From positions 1-51,920 of the forward strand of contig JAHDCO010000027.1 in NCBI GenBank assembly GCA_020629835.1: DNA of 51,920 nt, given 5' to 3'. Origin of the DNA: Granulosicoccaceae bacterium (lineage in GTDB: Bacteria > Pseudomonadota > Gammaproteobacteria > Granulosicoccales > Granulosicoccaceae). The notes beneath the pieces are model-generated. The model saw only the letters and a list, made by a program, of their open reading frames with translations, searched no databases and had not been told where the DNA came from. A program made the translations under genes and the position numbers. Of this stretch, positions 7,299-15,946 are shown one piece after another (positions within the stretch are counted from its first letter, which is position 1; each line of letters starts with the position of its first letter).

Positions 7299-9278
7299 AT
7301 GACTCTTCGACCTTATCCCAGAATTTTTTGTGTTTGTCTGGGACTTGTATTTATTAGCGCATGCTCAAATTCTGATTCTGAAGGCACGGACTTCGTGCAA
7401 GACCCTGCTGGGATGGAAGCTTCAGAGTTGCCGGATAATAGTGGCGGCGAAACAACAATTAATAACGACTCTGTTCCTGCTTCAGAAACCGACGCTGTAA
7501 CCAACCCGTCTAACTCAGAAGGTTCTGCAAACAGTGATACTGTGCCCGCGCAACAAGGCGAGTTGTCAGTGTTAAATCGAGACAACGCGTCAGGCGTTAT
7601 TTTCCAGGCCTTTGAGGTGATATCTGGCCGTGCTTACGACCGACGCTTGAGTGCCTATCCGTATGTAAAACGCGCACCGCGTCTTGAGCCAGCCGTCAAT
7701 GCATTAGCGCAGCACCTTTACTACGAAACGCTGGAATGTAACAACGACGGGAGCAAAACTGACAACGTTTACAATCAAGGCACAGGATTTTCTGAATTTA
7801 TTTTTTACGACACGATGTATGTCGGTTGCAACATTGGCGGTGATGTAATTAATGGCCGATCGATACTTTCTGGCGATGCCTGTTGCGCTCAGGGTTATCA
7901 GAAAGAATTCACTGACAATTATTCCGTCAGTTTCGGGAATAGCGGAAGAATGACCGTGTCGGGTACTTACAAAAGATTCGGCTACGTTTCGGTTGAGAAT
8001 TTAAATTACAACATCACGTACTCGGGCGGGAGTCTATCGGTCAGCAATGCAACAACGACCCGTGAACCCGGCGTGCTCTCAGGATCGTTCACAATGGCAC
8101 CGCCGATAACAAACAATCAACCGGTTGCTGTTGTTATTGAGAATCGTTTTGAAAACAACGAAGCACCTAACGACTATGGGGTATTCCACAGCTTGGCGTA
8201 CGCTACAGGCTTGATGCGCATCACGAGTGATGACAGCATGATCGTCGTTGATGCCAATAACGGAGACCCTGATACCGTAAATATCACACTTACGTCTGGT
8301 GGCGATTCGGTTTCCTGGGAAGCCCCGTGGTCAAATTGGTTCGCCGCGTTGGCCTACATACCACCCGTGATTGGTGGAGATTCCAATCCGATGTCTGCGG
8401 ATGGCGACGGTTCTTTGTTAACCGCTAACACCTATCGTGACATCCTTACTGAGGTATTTGCCGTGATGCAGGGGCAACGTTTCGGTCGTGAAGTCGTAAA
8501 TTTTCCGAACTATCCGTACCCCGAATTCCCTTACGATGAAATGAGAAACCTTGATGGCTACGGTGAGGAACGATCGCTAATTTGTGACAACAGTGGCACT
8601 GCAGTCTCTCGACCATTTCGTTGGGGAGCTAGACAAGAAACGTCGGGTTGGCGTACCGAGTTTTCTAACTGCACTAAAGATGGCACTACCTACCAAGGAA
8701 ACTTTGAAGAGCGTTATTACGGGACCAAAATCAATTTTTCTTCAGGGCTTACCGCTTCCCACAATGCAGGTACTAACACATTCAAGGGTAGCGTGATGTA
8801 CAAACACAGGGCCAATCGAGGGGAGGGTCAGCCATATTCGCTTTATCAATTGAACAACGTTCATTTCGATTCCACGGCTAACGGCAATGAATTTCTTCTC
8901 AGCGACGCACTTTTCAACTACACGTTTGAATCTAACTATCGAAAGCCGGATGTCGATAAGGTGACTCGATTCTCCGGTCGCCTATCACTGGCCAGTGATG
9001 TCACCAACCAACAAACGCTTCAAGTGACCATACCGGAAGAGATATTAATTGAACATCCAGAATACGCTGACAATCGCACGTTAAACAGTCAATCCGATTT
9101 TGGTACCTTGCACATCAATGCGGGCAATGGAAATGAGCTGTTTCTGACCGCAAAAACCGGTGAACCCGGCACATTTCGCTTAGATATTTATCAACCCGGA
9201 CAAGCACCCGTGCAAATAATTGAGCGGTGGCAGGATTGGACTTCCAACTTCGGGTTTGATTTCGATCTGATCGACTAA
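7299..9278 (+). CDS. Large lipoprotein with two related halves, function unknown
   Basis: This is a 659-residue protein with a lipoprotein signal (lipobox ISAC, acylated Cys22) followed by a Ser/Asp/Asn-rich linker of about 70 residues. The remainder looks like two copies of one module of roughly 270 residues. The first copy starts near IFQAFEVISGRAYDRRL and ends near VSWEAPWSNWFAAL. The second starts near ILTEVFAVMQGQRFGREV and ends with ERWQDWTSNFGFDFD. Both contain a DYGVFHS/DFGTLHI strand followed by a GDPDTVNITL/GEPGTFRLDI stretch. The first half has several cysteines that could form disulfides. It is probably outer-membrane anchored. I do not recognise the family. Confidence 0.75.
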   Translation: MTLRPYPRIFCVCLGLVFISACSNSDSEGTDFVQDPAGMEASELPDNSGGETTINNDSVPASETDAVTNPSNSEGSANSDTVPAQQGELSVLNRDNASGVIFQAFEVISGRAYDRRLSAYPYVKRAPRLEPAVNALAQHLYYETLECNNDGSKTDNVYNQGTGFSEFIFYDTMYVGCNIGGDVINGRSILSGDACCAQGYQKEFTDNYSVSFGNSGRMTVSGTYKRFGYVSVENLNYNITYSGGSLSVSNATTTREPGVLSGSFTMAPPITNNQPVAVVIENRFENNEAPNDYGVFHSLAYATGLMRITSDDSMIVVDANNGDPDTVNITLTSGGDSVSWEAPWSNWFAALAYIPPVIGGDSNPMSADGDGSLLTANTYRDILTEVFAVMQGQRFGREVVNFPNYPYPEFPYDEMRNLDGYGEERSLICDNSGTAVSRPFRWGARQETSGWRTEFSNCTKDGTTYQGNFEERYYGTKINFSSGLTASHNAGTNTFKGSVMYKHRANRGEGQPYSLYQLNNVHFDSTANGNEFLLSDALFNYTFESNYRKPDVDKVTRFSGRLSLASDVTNQQTLQVTIPEEILIEHPEYADNRTLNSQSDFGTLHINAGNGNELFLTAKTGEPGTFRLDIYQPGQAPVQIIERWQDWTSNFGFDFDLID

Positions 9279-9470
9279 GACTAGTGGGAACGATTCCTGT
9301 GTTTTGTAATTGGTAGTTAGTATTAGCAAAAATAAGGTTGTCGTTTCACAACGGATAGGCGAGTTTGAAAGATTTACAGGCATCAGCGCGTTCCGTCGTT
9401 CGTTGACTTAGCATGAAACCCATCTAAGCGAGCTGTACTCACAGCGAGTTAAATTGAAATGGGGAATATC

Positions 9471-9956
9471 ATGAACACTCATAAAACACGGTCACCGCAT
9501 TTCGTCATCGCCATGCTGTGTGCGTTACCCATGGTGGTCGGGGCAGATGAAATAGGTGATGTCAATGTGGACTGGCTTGGTGGCGATATTAAGATCGAAG
9601 CGGTGGAGGATCCTAAAGTGCAGGGCGTTACCTGCCATATCTCGTACTTTGATCGCGGATTGATTGATCGGGTCAGAAACGGTGAGATTTTTAGTGATCC
9701 GTCGAATTCGTCTATCGCCTGTAGGCAAACCGGCCCGATCGTGATTGGTGACATTGAATTGGATGACGGTGGCGAGAACGTTTTCTCAAAGCGCACTTCA
9801 TTGATTTGGAAGTCACTCCAGGTGACGCGCATCTATGACGAAGAGCATGAGACCCTGGTGTACCTATCTCACGCTAGCCAGGTAAAAGATGGATCGGCGA
9901 AAATGGCGATCTCTACCATACCGCTGTTTGGGCAAGACGTAACCTGGGCTGAGTAA
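9471..9956 (+). CDS. creA: CreA family periplasmic protein
   Basis: This 161-residue exported protein matches CreA. It has a signal peptide ending near VVGADE, then EIGDVNVDWLGGDIKIEAVEDPKVQGVTCHIS, a second conserved cysteine in SIACRQTGPI, and the family block SKRTSLIWKSLQVTRIYD followed by LVYLSHASQVKDGSAKMAISTIPL. The two cysteines probably form a disulfide. CreA's molecular role is unknown. An in-frame ATG at 9459 exists, but GGGGA five bases before 9471 favours the later start. No creBCD genes are nearby. Confidence 0.88.
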   Translation: MNTHKTRSPHFVIAMLCALPMVVGADEIGDVNVDWLGGDIKIEAVEDPKVQGVTCHISYFDRGLIDRVRNGEIFSDPSNSSIACRQTGPIVIGDIELDDGGENVFSKRTSLIWKSLQVTRIYDEEHETLVYLSHASQVKDGSAKMAISTIPLFGQDVTWAE

Positions 9957-10042
9957 GCTCCCGGCCTGAATTCTGTGACGTGGATAGGGATAGCAAAGGC
10001 GATATTTAAGATGGCGTGTTTACAGGTCGTAAACAGCCGTAT

Positions 10043-10906
10043 ATGGCGCGTAACACTTACGATCTCGGGAACACGCTCGCACTAAGCTGCGAAGCAAAAG
10101 CAGGCACAGCGAAGCGTTTGGCAGCATTCTCTGTACTTGCGGCCGCCCTAAGCGCGGTTGGGTGTGGGGGTGGCAACACGTCATCCGATACCTCTGCGGT
10201 TATTGCCCAGGAAGCAGAGCCGCCTACGGCTTTGCAGATGGTGGTTGAAGCCAGAAATGGGAAAACCACGATTGATGCCTGGTTTCAGAGTGCATTGCGG
10301 ACAACAGCCGAGCCGCTCTCCGAAGATCATTGCGAGCGGGTTACCCATACGGCAACGGCTATGCCGCGGGCTACGAATCCAGAAACTGACACCGATATCC
10401 GGATCGTTAGCCGGGATGGCGACACGGCACGGTTAGTTGCTCATCAAACCGGCGGCTTAACCAGTTACCATATGGAGCAGCGCTGGCTGGATGATCCGGT
10501 GCCCGATGACGCGGTGCTGATGTTTACCACCGGATCAGAGTTCGATATTTTCGATTCGACAACACTGCCTTCGTTACAACCGCTCACTTGGACCGAGCCG
10601 GTACTGACGGCGCCCACAGACGCAGGAAGTGCACTGCGTTGGGAGCCGGCTACAGCGAATGATACCGTGGTTAAACTTACCTTAAGTGGATTGTATGACG
10701 ATCCCGATGCGCAGCATTCGGTTATTCAATGCACCGTGTTGGACGACGGTGAATTTACGTTGAGCGCGGAATGGCAGGCGTTATTAGGTGAGGGCGCAAA
10801 CCAAATGCTGATGCGAGCCAAACGCGTTCGCACCCGCGAATTTGAACAAGGCGATAAACGCCTGTCCGTCATGCAAATCGCTCATACGGATTTAGTAAAG
10901 CCCTAA
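10043..10906 (+). CDS. Putative lipoprotein of unknown function
   Basis: This is a protein of about 287 residues with a hydrophobic N-terminal segment (RLAAFSVLAAALSAVGC) ending in a cysteine followed by Gly/Ser/Thr residues, consistent with a lipoprotein signal although the lipobox -3 residue is Ala. The n-region is unusually long (about 24 residues), and GTG at 10016 is an alternative start. The mature part holds two widely spaced cysteines (EDHCERV and VIQCTVL) and a beta-rich composition. The family is not recognised. It lies 86 bases after creA on the same strand and may be co-transcribed. Confidence 0.65.
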   Translation: MARNTYDLGNTLALSCEAKAGTAKRLAAFSVLAAALSAVGCGGGNTSSDTSAVIAQEAEPPTALQMVVEARNGKTTIDAWFQSALRTTAEPLSEDHCERVTHTATAMPRATNPETDTDIRIVSRDGDTARLVAHQTGGLTSYHMEQRWLDDPVPDDAVLMFTTGSEFDIFDSTTLPSLQPLTWTEPVLTAPTDAGSALRWEPATANDTVVKLTLSGLYDDPDAQHSVIQCTVLDDGEFTLSAEWQALLGEGANQMLMRAKRVRTREFEQGDKRLSVMQIAHTDLVKP

Positions 10907-10928
10907 GCTAACTAGATTGAATAATGAG

Positions 10929-10944
10929 CACGCTGATTAGCGTG
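10929..10944. terminator. Small hairpin between convergent genes
   Basis: CACGCT-GATT-AGCGTG forms a 6-bp stem with a 4-base loop in the 53-base gap between two convergent genes. There is no T-tract on either side, so intrinsic termination is uncertain. Confidence 0.3.
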
Positions 10945-10959
10945 TGAAACACAGCCCGC

Positions 10960-12237
10960 TTACTGCGTAAACACCACGCCATCACTGGGGTTTCTGAATC
11001 TCGGCGGGCGTTCCGATTTAATGGTGTTGTCTTTTACTTCCAGCCCGTCGAGTAAATCTCGCTTTGTGGCATCAAAACCACCTGTTGAGATCTCTAATGG
11101 CACGCATTCATCGCTCGCGACTATGGTGTTCCCCGAGATATCGTTCGGCCCATCCATCACGATAAGTCCCGTACCCTCTGTGCAGGTTATGGTGTTACCA
11201 GACACAACGTTATTGATGGAGGTATCGGTAAACTTGCCGGGTAGGCCGTTCAGACTGTCGCACCAGCCGAGGGAGTGGTTTCGGCCCTGACGCGAGGCAA
11301 CCTGGATACTGGCGATACCGTTATTTTCAAAGGTGTTATTGATGATACGGTTGTTGTTTGGTGGCGTAGGGCGCTCAACCGGACATACGCTGCCCTTCAG
11401 CTCACCGCAATTCTGGTAAAGATTGATTCCGCCTTCGCGATTGTTGATAAATCGCGTATTACTGACTTCACTGTTGTAGGTGGAATCAATAGCAACCGCT
11501 TCCCGCGTTAGGTTATTTGAGATAGTGGAGTTGGTTATGGTGATGCGTTGACTGCCTGCTTCTGAATAAATGGCGATTCGCCGCGTCCCGTCCACATGCA
11601 CGCGGTTCATCATGACGTCTTCACTGAAGTTGCCCAGGTAAATACCGACTTGGCCACCTTCAATTTTTAAATCTTCAAACGTGATGTTGTTATGACCTAC
11701 TGGCAATGGCTCGTCTGGGCCGAGCTCACCATCGCCACCTAATTGACCGCCAAAAAAACGCGTCATCTGGATGCCGGCGTGAAACGTTCCCCGCATGGCG
11801 CAGTTTTGTACCGTGATATTCGCTAAGGAGCGATCGTCCATAAACCGCACGAACGGCATCTGGGCGCCGCGACTGGTGGGGGTGATGGAAGGCGATGATG
11901 CGCTGCTCCACCCATGGTCAATGCTGCCACCTTCGCAATTCAGTGTTTTGTTGGATTCGGTGAAAATGGCGCTGAAGTTAATGGCTTCGCCAGCGTTACA
12001 AAAAGAAAGGTGCGCGTCCATTACCACGCAGGTGTGCTCAGTGATTTCAGAGGCATCCACGCAACTACCCAGCTCACTGGCGTTTACAACCCGCTGGCAT
12101 TCGGACATTCGGGTGTCCGTATGCGGTAGTGCGCAGTTGATAGGTTGCTGATTCGCCCCGGCGATCGGCGGCCATAACAGGCAGCCCGATACCGTGGTCG
12201 CAGCAAGTGTCGTGAGAAGGGTATTTAAAGTTTTCAC
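10960..12237 (-). CDS. Secreted right-handed parallel beta-helix lipoprotein
   Basis: This 425-residue protein begins at GTG 12237 with a lipoprotein signal (lipobox VSGC, Cys19). The central region, about residues 130-400, shows repeated short strands and Asn ladders (NNITFEDLKIEGG, QRITITNSTISNN, NSEVSNTRFINN, NNRIINNTFENN) typical of pectate-lyase-like parallel beta-helix proteins. Several cysteines occur throughout. Proteins with this fold include polysaccharide lyases, epimerases and carbohydrate-binding surface proteins; catalytic residues could not be assigned here. It lies 59 bases downstream of the MFS gene on the same strand. The gap contains an 8-base T run (12259-12252 on this strand) without a good stem before it. 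Confidence 0.78.
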   Translation of the reverse strand: MKTLNTLLTTLAATTVSGCLLWPPIAGANQQPINCALPHTDTRMSECQRVVNASELGSCVDASEITEHTCVVMDAHLSFCNAGEAINFSAIFTESNKTLNCEGGSIDHGWSSASSPSITPTSRGAQMPFVRFMDDRSLANITVQNCAMRGTFHAGIQMTRFFGGQLGGDGELGPDEPLPVGHNNITFEDLKIEGGQVGIYLGNFSEDVMMNRVHVDGTRRIAIYSEAGSQRITITNSTISNNLTREAVAIDSTYNSEVSNTRFINNREGGINLYQNCGELKGSVCPVERPTPPNNNRIINNTFENNGIASIQVASRQGRNHSLGWCDSLNGLPGKFTDTSINNVVSGNTITCTEGTGLIVMDGPNDISGNTIVASDECVPLEISTGGFDATKRDLLDGLEVKDNTIKSERPPRFRNPSDGVVFTQ

Positions 12238-12296
12238 CCCACCCGTTGTGCAAAAAAAACGCCAGTGCTGCTCGCGCCTACGTGCCGTGCCGCTTG

Positions 12297-13493
12297 CTAA
12301 GCCTCTACGCTTGCTTTGCCAGCGATAAAAATACAGAAAAATGCCAACGCGGCGGTAAATGTATACCCGTACAGAATAGGATTGACCGTGCCATTAAAGC
12401 TCAGACCGATGGTACTGGCGAACACCATCGCTATCCCTATCGTGCCACTGCCGTGTAACGCACCTGCCAAGCCCGCCAAGTGGCCGAACGGTTGCAGTGC
12501 GATGGCCGCGAAGTTTCCGAACGTCAGGCCCAATAAAAACATAATGGCGCAGTTAAAGCCGATCCAAACCAGCACGGTTGGTTGGCCGATGATAACCACT
12601 AAAGCGGCGAATAACCCGGACAGAACACAGACAAGCGCTACGGCAACGCGACAAATAGTAATCATCGGTACATGATTGACGAGCCGGGCATTGGTAAACA
12701 TGGCGGATGAAATAAACACAGCCGTTACACCAAACCACAGGGCAAACGCGTTACCCACTTGATAGGTGTCTTGCAGTATTTGCTGGGCAGAGTTGACGTA
12801 CCCCATCAGTGCGCCATAGGCGCAGCCAGCTGCCACCGTGATAAACAGCGTGCAGCGATTACCAAACACTGACAGCGTTGCCTGCCACAAGGCTCGCGGT
12901 TGTAAGGGTTTGGGATTTTCCAGTGTTTCTGGTTGCCGCAGCAACAACCAAATGGCCGCTAGAAAATACAGCACTCCCAGGACGACAAACAGACCTCGCC
13001 ACGTCATGAAAAACAGTAGGGCTTGGCCAACCATTGGGGCAAAGATGGGTACGAACACGAAGATGCCCATGACCACCGACATGATCTTGGCCATGTCTTC
13101 GCCTACGAAACGATCACGGACCATGGCCACGGTACCGTTACGAGGCCCGGCTGCGCCGAAGCCCTGTAAAAACCGCCCTGCCAACAACATGTTAAACGAC
13201 GATGCGTAGGCGCAGATTAGCGTGCCGGTAATGAAGAGGGCAGCACCGACAAGCATTGTGGATTTTCGGCCGTAAGCATCGGAAGCCGGCCCGAAAACCA
13301 ACTGACCGAACACAAGGCCTATCATCAGTGTGGTTATCACCCACTGACGATCGTTACCGGATGCAACGCGCAGGTCGGACGCTAAGTCGCCCAAGCCTGG
13401 CAGCATCAGATCGACAGACACCGCCACGATTGCCGTTAAAAAAGCGGCTAGTGCAATAAATTCACGTCGTGCAAGCGGTTTTAGCTGGCTCAC
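12297..13493 (-). CDS. Bcr/CflA-family MFS efflux transporter
   Basis: This 398-residue protein has twelve predicted membrane helices and typical drug:H+ antiporter motifs: DLMLPGLGDLASDL after helix 1, QLVFGPASDAYGRKSTMLVG (motif A), and GRFLQGFGAAGPRNGTVAMVRD around helices 4 and 5. These place it in the Bcr/CflA subfamily of inner-membrane exporters. The start appears to be GTG at 13493, 39 bases after ribH ends and on the same strand. It may therefore be the last gene of the FMN-riboswitch-controlled rib operon, which would make a flavin or flavin-analogue substrate conceivable. The sequence alone does not identify the substrate. Confidence 0.88.
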   Translation of the reverse strand: MSQLKPLARREFIALAAFLTAIVAVSVDLMLPGLGDLASDLRVASGNDRQWVITTLMIGLVFGQLVFGPASDAYGRKSTMLVGAALFITGTLICAYASSFNMLLAGRFLQGFGAAGPRNGTVAMVRDRFVGEDMAKIMSVVMGIFVFVPIFAPMVGQALLFFMTWRGLFVVLGVLYFLAAIWLLLRQPETLENPKPLQPRALWQATLSVFGNRCTLFITVAAGCAYGALMGYVNSAQQILQDTYQVGNAFALWFGVTAVFISSAMFTNARLVNHVPMITICRVAVALVCVLSGLFAALVVIIGQPTVLVWIGFNCAIMFLLGLTFGNFAAIALQPFGHLAGLAGALHGSGTIGIAMVFASTIGLSFNGTVNPILYGYTFTAALAFFCIFIAGKASVEA

Positions 13494-13532
13494 TCAGTAA
13501 ACCAGCACAAGAACTGTCGTGATGACGTTCAA

Positions 13533-13997
13533 TTACAGCTGCTTTAATACATTGGCCATTTCAATAGCGGCCAAAGCGGCTTCTTCACCTTTGTTGCCGG
13601 CCTTGCTGCCAGAGCGTTCGATGGCTTGTTCAATATTTTCGGTCGTAATGACGCCAAAAGTTACCGGTACGTTTGTGGCCAGTGCGGCACTGTTAATACC
13701 TTTAGTGGCCTCAGAGGCAATTAGGTCGAAATGAATCGTACCGCCCCGAATCAAGACGCCTAAACACACAACCGCATCATACTTGCCGGATTCAGCAACG
13801 CGCTTCGCGGTCAGAGGAATTTCATAGCAGCCAGGAATGGTGACTACTGTAATGTCATCATCGGCTACGCCGTGACGAACAAGCGCATCCTGAGCGCCGC
13901 TTAGCATGCGGTGACCCATGAAGTCGTTCCAGCGCGTTGCAATGATGGCAACCTTTAAACCGGTGCCAATAAGATTACCTTCGATATGTTGTGCCAT
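13533..13997 (-). CDS. ribH: 6,7-dimethyl-8-ribityllumazine synthase
   Basis: Lumazine synthase condenses 5-amino-6-ribitylamino-uracil with 3,4-dihydroxy-2-butanone 4-phosphate, the penultimate step of riboflavin synthesis. The 154-residue protein has the substrate-binding ATRWNDF segment, the VTIPGCYEIPLTAKR motif, and the catalytic-histidine loop IRGGTIHFDLIASEATKGI, followed by PVTFGVITTENIEQAIERSGSKAGNKG. The length is typical for the family. It starts 12 bases after ribBA. The usual following gene nusB is not here; an MFS transporter takes its place. Confidence 0.97.
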   Translation of the reverse strand: MAQHIEGNLIGTGLKVAIIATRWNDFMGHRMLSGAQDALVRHGVADDDITVVTIPGCYEIPLTAKRVAESGKYDAVVCLGVLIRGGTIHFDLIASEATKGINSAALATNVPVTFGVITTENIEQAIERSGSKAGNKGEEAALAAIEMANVLKQL

Positions 13998-14009
13998 AGC
14001 TTTAAGTCT

Positions 14010-15299
14010 TTATTTCAGTTGGTGACCCATTCGGTCAGCCTTGGTGTTTAAGTAGTGTTCATTCGAGCGATTGGCTGGAATGATCATAGGTACGCGCTCC
14101 TGGACGGTAATGCCCAAACTGTTGAGCGCGTTAATTTTGTCAGGGTTATTGGTCATCAAGTTGACCGCATTCACCCCTTTGTTCCGCAACATATCGGCTG
14201 CGATGTTGTATCGCCTGGCATCCACCGGCAATCCGAGTTCCAGGTTCGCATCCACCGTATCAAACCCTTGGTCCTGCAGTTGATACGCCTTAATCTTATT
14301 GGCAAGGCCAATACCACGCCCTTCTTGTCGTAGATACAATAAAGCGCCGAATTTGGCTTTGCCAATCGCTGCCAGAGCACTATGCAATTGTTCACCACAA
14401 TCGCAACGCATCGATCCGAATACATCCCCGGTCAAACACTCTGAATGCAGGCGCACGGTTGGCGTTTGCTGAGTAAGATCGCCCATGGAGAGTAAGGAAT
14501 GTTCCAGCCCGTTTACGTCTCGGTAGACAGTGATATCGAATACGCCATGCTCGGTGGGTAGCGTGCTCTGACTCATCGCTGTTACGGTTGGCGTGACCGC
14601 TAACAAATGCTCTGCAGCGTCAGCTGACTCTTGTTGGCGCCGGTACGCGGCTAAACCTTCAACACTGATGACTGGCATATCCAACTTTTGCGCATACGCC
14701 AATATTTCGGGCAAGCGCATCATCTCACCATCTTCTTTAAGCATTTCACAAATAACCGCAGCCGGTCTTAGTCCGGCAAGCACAGCAAGATCGACACTCG
14801 CTTCGGTCTGCCCACGGCGCTCCAACACCCCACCGTCTTTAGCGCGCAACGGGAAGATGTGACCGGGCATAGAGATGCTGGCCGATGTGCTGTTTGGGTT
14901 AGCCAATGTGCGCACGGTATGCGAACGATCCGCCGCTGAAATTCCGGTACTCACACCGCTGCTGGCTTCAACGCTACAGGTAAAACCAGTACCAAAGCCG
15001 CTGCTATTACGATTGTCGGGCACCATCATAGGGATGCCCAGGCGATCGATCCACGATCCGTGCATGGAACAACAAACAAGACCCCGTCCTTCTGTGATCA
15101 GGAAGTTCATGATCTCAGGTGTCATGTGTTCGGCGGCAACCACAAAGTCACCTTCGTTCTCACGATCCTCGTCATCAACGATGATAACGATACGACCCTG
15201 TTGCATCGCCTCTATAGCTTGTTCGATGGTAGCTAAGGTCTGGGCAGGCGCATCATCGTGGTGATCGTGATCGTGATCGTGATCGTGATTGCTACACAT
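14010..15299 (-). CDS. ribBA: Bifunctional 3,4-dihydroxy-2-butanone 4-phosphate synthase / GTP cyclohydrolase II
   Basis: RibBA supplies both riboflavin precursors. The N-terminal DHBP synthase domain shows IVDDEDRENEGDFV and later LRPAAVICEML. The C-terminal GTP cyclohydrolase II domain shows the zinc-binding LTGDVFGSMRCDCGEQL, LRQEGRGIGL and NLMTNNPDKI. The ATG at 15299 is chosen because GAGGAG stands seven bases upstream; a longer frame to 15329 would sit inside ribE. The chosen start gives 429 residues and overlaps the ribE stop by 8 bases, suggesting translational coupling. The first 16 residues hold an unusual alternating His/Asp tract (HDHDHDHDHH) that could bind divalent metal. Confidence 0.96.
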   Translation of the reverse strand: MCSNHDHDHDHDHHDDAPAQTLATIEQAIEAMQQGRIVIIVDDEDRENEGDFVVAAEHMTPEIMNFLITEGRGLVCCSMHGSWIDRLGIPMMVPDNRNSSGFGTGFTCSVEASSGVSTGISAADRSHTVRTLANPNSTSASISMPGHIFPLRAKDGGVLERRGQTEASVDLAVLAGLRPAAVICEMLKEDGEMMRLPEILAYAQKLDMPVISVEGLAAYRRQQESADAAEHLLAVTPTVTAMSQSTLPTEHGVFDITVYRDVNGLEHSLLSMGDLTQQTPTVRLHSECLTGDVFGSMRCDCGEQLHSALAAIGKAKFGALLYLRQEGRGIGLANKIKAYQLQDQGFDTVDANLELGLPVDARRYNIAADMLRNKGVNAVNLMTNNPDKINALNSLGITVQERVPMIIPANRSNEHYLNTKADRMGHQLK

Positions 15300-15936
15300 A
15301 TCCGTTCTCCTCAAGAAACGTTTTATCAACGTTAGAGGCGTTGACTGATTTGTGCTGTAGCAAGTTCTCTACGTACTTACCCAGCACATCCACTTCTATA
15401 TTCACTGCATCGCCCAGCGCTTTTGTCGGCATCACAATGTGGTTTTGGGTGTAGGCCACAAGGGTTACGTTAAACCAGTCTTCGCCTACATCTACCACCG
15501 TTAAGCTGGTGCCATCGAGTGTGATGTAACCCTTGGTGACGATGTACTTCATTAAATCTTTTGGTGCTTCGATAGCGACCCACAACGCGTCTTTGTCTTT
15601 GGTAAAACTCTTTATCGTTCCCGTGCCGTCCACGTGCCCTTGCACGAAGTGACCACCCATGCGGGTACTGGGTGTGACTGATCGTTCGAGGTTTACGGGT
15701 GAGCCGGGTTGTAAGGCCTCTAAGTTTGTTCGTTGCCGTGTCTCCGGAGCCAGGCCCGCCGTGAATTGTGTCGCGGATTGCTCGGTTACGGTTAAACACA
15801 CACCGTTTACCGCAATGCTGTCGCCGAGCTGGGTACCTTCCAGCACCTTCTGGCACGTGACACGCAATTCGAACCCGTCACCGCTTGGGTGACAGGACGC
15901 TACATGGCCGAGTTCTTCTACAATTCCTGTAAACAT
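15292..15936 (-). CDS. ribE: Riboflavin synthase, alpha subunit
   Basis: The enzyme dismutates two 6,7-dimethyl-8-ribityllumazine molecules to riboflavin. The 214-residue protein begins with the family signature MFTGIVEELG and contains two lumazine-binding barrels. Barrel 1 has DSIAVNGVCLTV and a TRMGGHFVQGHVDG junction. Barrel 2 has GYITLDGTSLTVVDV and NIEVDVLGKYVENLL. The length is standard. It starts 10 bases after ribD ends, and its 3' end overlaps ribBA. Some nomenclatures call this gene ribC. Confidence 0.96.
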   Translation of the reverse strand: MFTGIVEELGHVASCHPSGDGFELRVTCQKVLEGTQLGDSIAVNGVCLTVTEQSATQFTAGLAPETRQRTNLEALQPGSPVNLERSVTPSTRMGGHFVQGHVDGTGTIKSFTKDKDALWVAIEAPKDLMKYIVTKGYITLDGTSLTVVDVGEDWFNVTLVAYTQNHIVMPTKALGDAVNIEVDVLGKYVENLLQHKSVNASNVDKTFLEENGYV

Positions 15937-15946
15937 CTTTGCGCTC

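Noticed and set aside
12252-12259. T-run on the minus strand between the MFS gene and beta-helix gene as a terminator
   Set aside because: The preceding bases give only a 3-bp stem, so an intrinsic terminator is not supported.
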